Below, one piece after another: positions 5,846-6,208 of a stretch of DNA of 6,208 nt (position 1 is its first letter; each line of letters begins with the position of its first letter). The stretch is from an uncultured Selenomonadales bacterium. GTDB lineage: Bacteria; Bacillota; Negativicutes; Selenomonadales; Selenomonadaceae. A program made the translations under genes and the position numbers. Location of the stretch: assembly GCA_937915885.1 (NCBI GenBank), contig CALGGP010000206.1:1-6208 (forward strand), in the 5' to 3' direction. The notes under the pieces are model-generated. The model was not told where the DNA came from and ran no database searches. It worked only from the letters and a program-made list of their open reading frames with translations.

Positions 5846-5891
5846 GGTAATTCTCCTCTCGAATAAAACATACTTAAATGATATGCGCCGC

Positions 5892-5929
5892 ATTATAAAT
5901 CGATCGTCCTTGGTTGTCAACTTTTTTTT
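5892..5929 (-). promoter_or_regulatory. Consensus sigma-70/A promoter of metY with A-tract
   Basis: On the minus strand, TTGACA (5920-5915) and TATAAT (5897-5892) match the consensus at all twelve positions with an ideal 17-base spacer. A run of eight A (5929-5922) just upstream of the -35 box could serve as an UP element. The predicted transcript starts near 5885, about 40 bases before the metY start codon. Confidence 0.9.
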
Positions 5930-5933
5930 GAAT

Positions 5934-5973
5934 GGGCGCCGCTCAACGCTCCCACCCTCGGAGCGCGGCGCCC
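5934..5973. repeat. Strong GC-rich imperfect hairpin upstream of metY
   Basis: GGGCGCCG (5934-5941) pairs with CGGCGCCC (5966-5973), and inside it CGCTCC (5947-5952) pairs with GGAGCG (5960-5965) around a 7-base loop, leaving a 5-base bulge. That is 14 stem pairs in 40 bases. No T-run follows on either strand, so it is not a simple terminator. It resembles an intergenic REP-like element and borders the A-tract of the metY promoter. Confidence 0.6.
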
Positions 5974-5990
5974 AACAGAGGAATCGGTTC

Positions 5991-6208
5991 CCACCCCGCG
6001 TTGGCGGCGCTCCGCCTCGATCGATTGAAAGCGGCAGCCCTCAGTTGGCGGGCGGAAAAAACTCCGTCGCCCCGCATTGGCGCGCCCGATTCTCTTCGCC
6101 GAAAAGCGCCCTCCATCGACGGGCGGGCTCAAAAGGAGGCGGCGACCAACCGTCCACCCCGCGTTGGCGGCGCTCCGCCTCGATCGATTGAAAGCGGCAG
6201 CCCTCAGT
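5991..6208. repeat. 55-bp perfect direct repeat (5991-6045 and 6154-6208) in GC-rich non-coding DNA
   Basis: The 55 bases beginning CCACCCCGCGTTGGCGGCGC at 5991 recur exactly at 6154, a spacing of 163, and the second copy ends with the window. Each copy holds a small hairpin, GGCGG-CGCT-CCGCC (6003-6016 and 6166-6179), and a CGATCG palindrome. A related word, CCCCGCATTGGCG (6070-6082), lies between them. I see no convincing gene, promoter or RNA in 5974-6208; it looks like an intergenic array of GC-rich repeats. There is no CRISPR-like regular repeat/spacer pattern. Confidence 0.8.

Noticed and set aside
4334..5866. Plus-strand open frame of 510 codons
   Set aside because: It lies antisense to metY. 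Its Arg/Asp/Gly-rich translation has no family features, while the minus strand gives complete MetY motifs, promoter, ribosome site and terminator.
5846..5890. SAM riboswitch or T-box leader for metY
   Set aside because: The distance from promoter to start codon is about 40 bases, too short, and no conserved elements are visible.
5832..6191. Plus-strand 119-codon frame and overlapping minus-strand 71-codon frame in the GC-rich end
   Set aside because: Both are Arg/Pro/Ser-rich translations of repeats and of the metY promoter region, with no coding signal.
5934..6208. CRISPR array
   Set aside because: There are only two exact 55-bp copies with irregular related words between them, and no regular spacer lengths.

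Overview
The window reads as Bacillota-type DNA from an anaerobe community, probably a metagenome contig made of two unlike parts. Positions 1 to about 667 have Clostridia/Lachnospiraceae-like codon use: a minus-strand secreted-protein fragment open at the left edge, and the last 36 codons of what looks like a glycoside hydrolase. From about 668 to the end the DNA is richer in CpG (many GACG, TCG and GCG words). It has the feel of a Negativicutes/Selenomonadaceae-like genome, but that lineage is a guess. Two genes on opposite strands both lose their 5' halves at about 667, so this point is either a recombination breakpoint or an assembly chimera.

Layout. 1-667: minus-strand Clostridia-like piece with a terminator/attenuator-like hairpin. 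668-895: plus-strand C-terminal part of an acidic protein of unknown function. 912-1853 and 1835-2773: two overlapping, gaplessly alignable paralogues of about 313 residues. Each is equivalent to the target-recognition plus C-terminal region of MmeI-type (type IIL/IIG) restriction-modification proteins, with no methyltransferase or nuclease part. 2802-4205 (minus): a dGTP triphosphohydrolase, convergent with the TRD genes. 4221-4412 (minus): a small possible gene just upstream of dgt. 4498-4527: intrinsic terminator of metY. 4550-5845 (minus): metY, O-acetylhomoserine sulfhydrylase, with a perfect TTGACA-17-TATAAT promoter at 5892-5920. 5934-6208: GC-rich non-coding DNA with a strong hairpin and a 55-bp direct repeat whose second copy ends exactly at the window end.

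The most interesting element is the tandem pair of free-standing specificity genes. They are about 81% identical overall and nearly identical in the C-terminal third. They differ at the residues that, by ungapped alignment and from memory, correspond to MmeI's base-reading positions. This suggests a split MmeI-like system in which a separate catalytic subunit (not in the window) uses interchangeable specificity subunits, much as HsdM uses HsdS. The neighbouring dGTPase belongs to a family with some antiphage members, so a defence locus is possible. metY looks like ordinary housekeeping.
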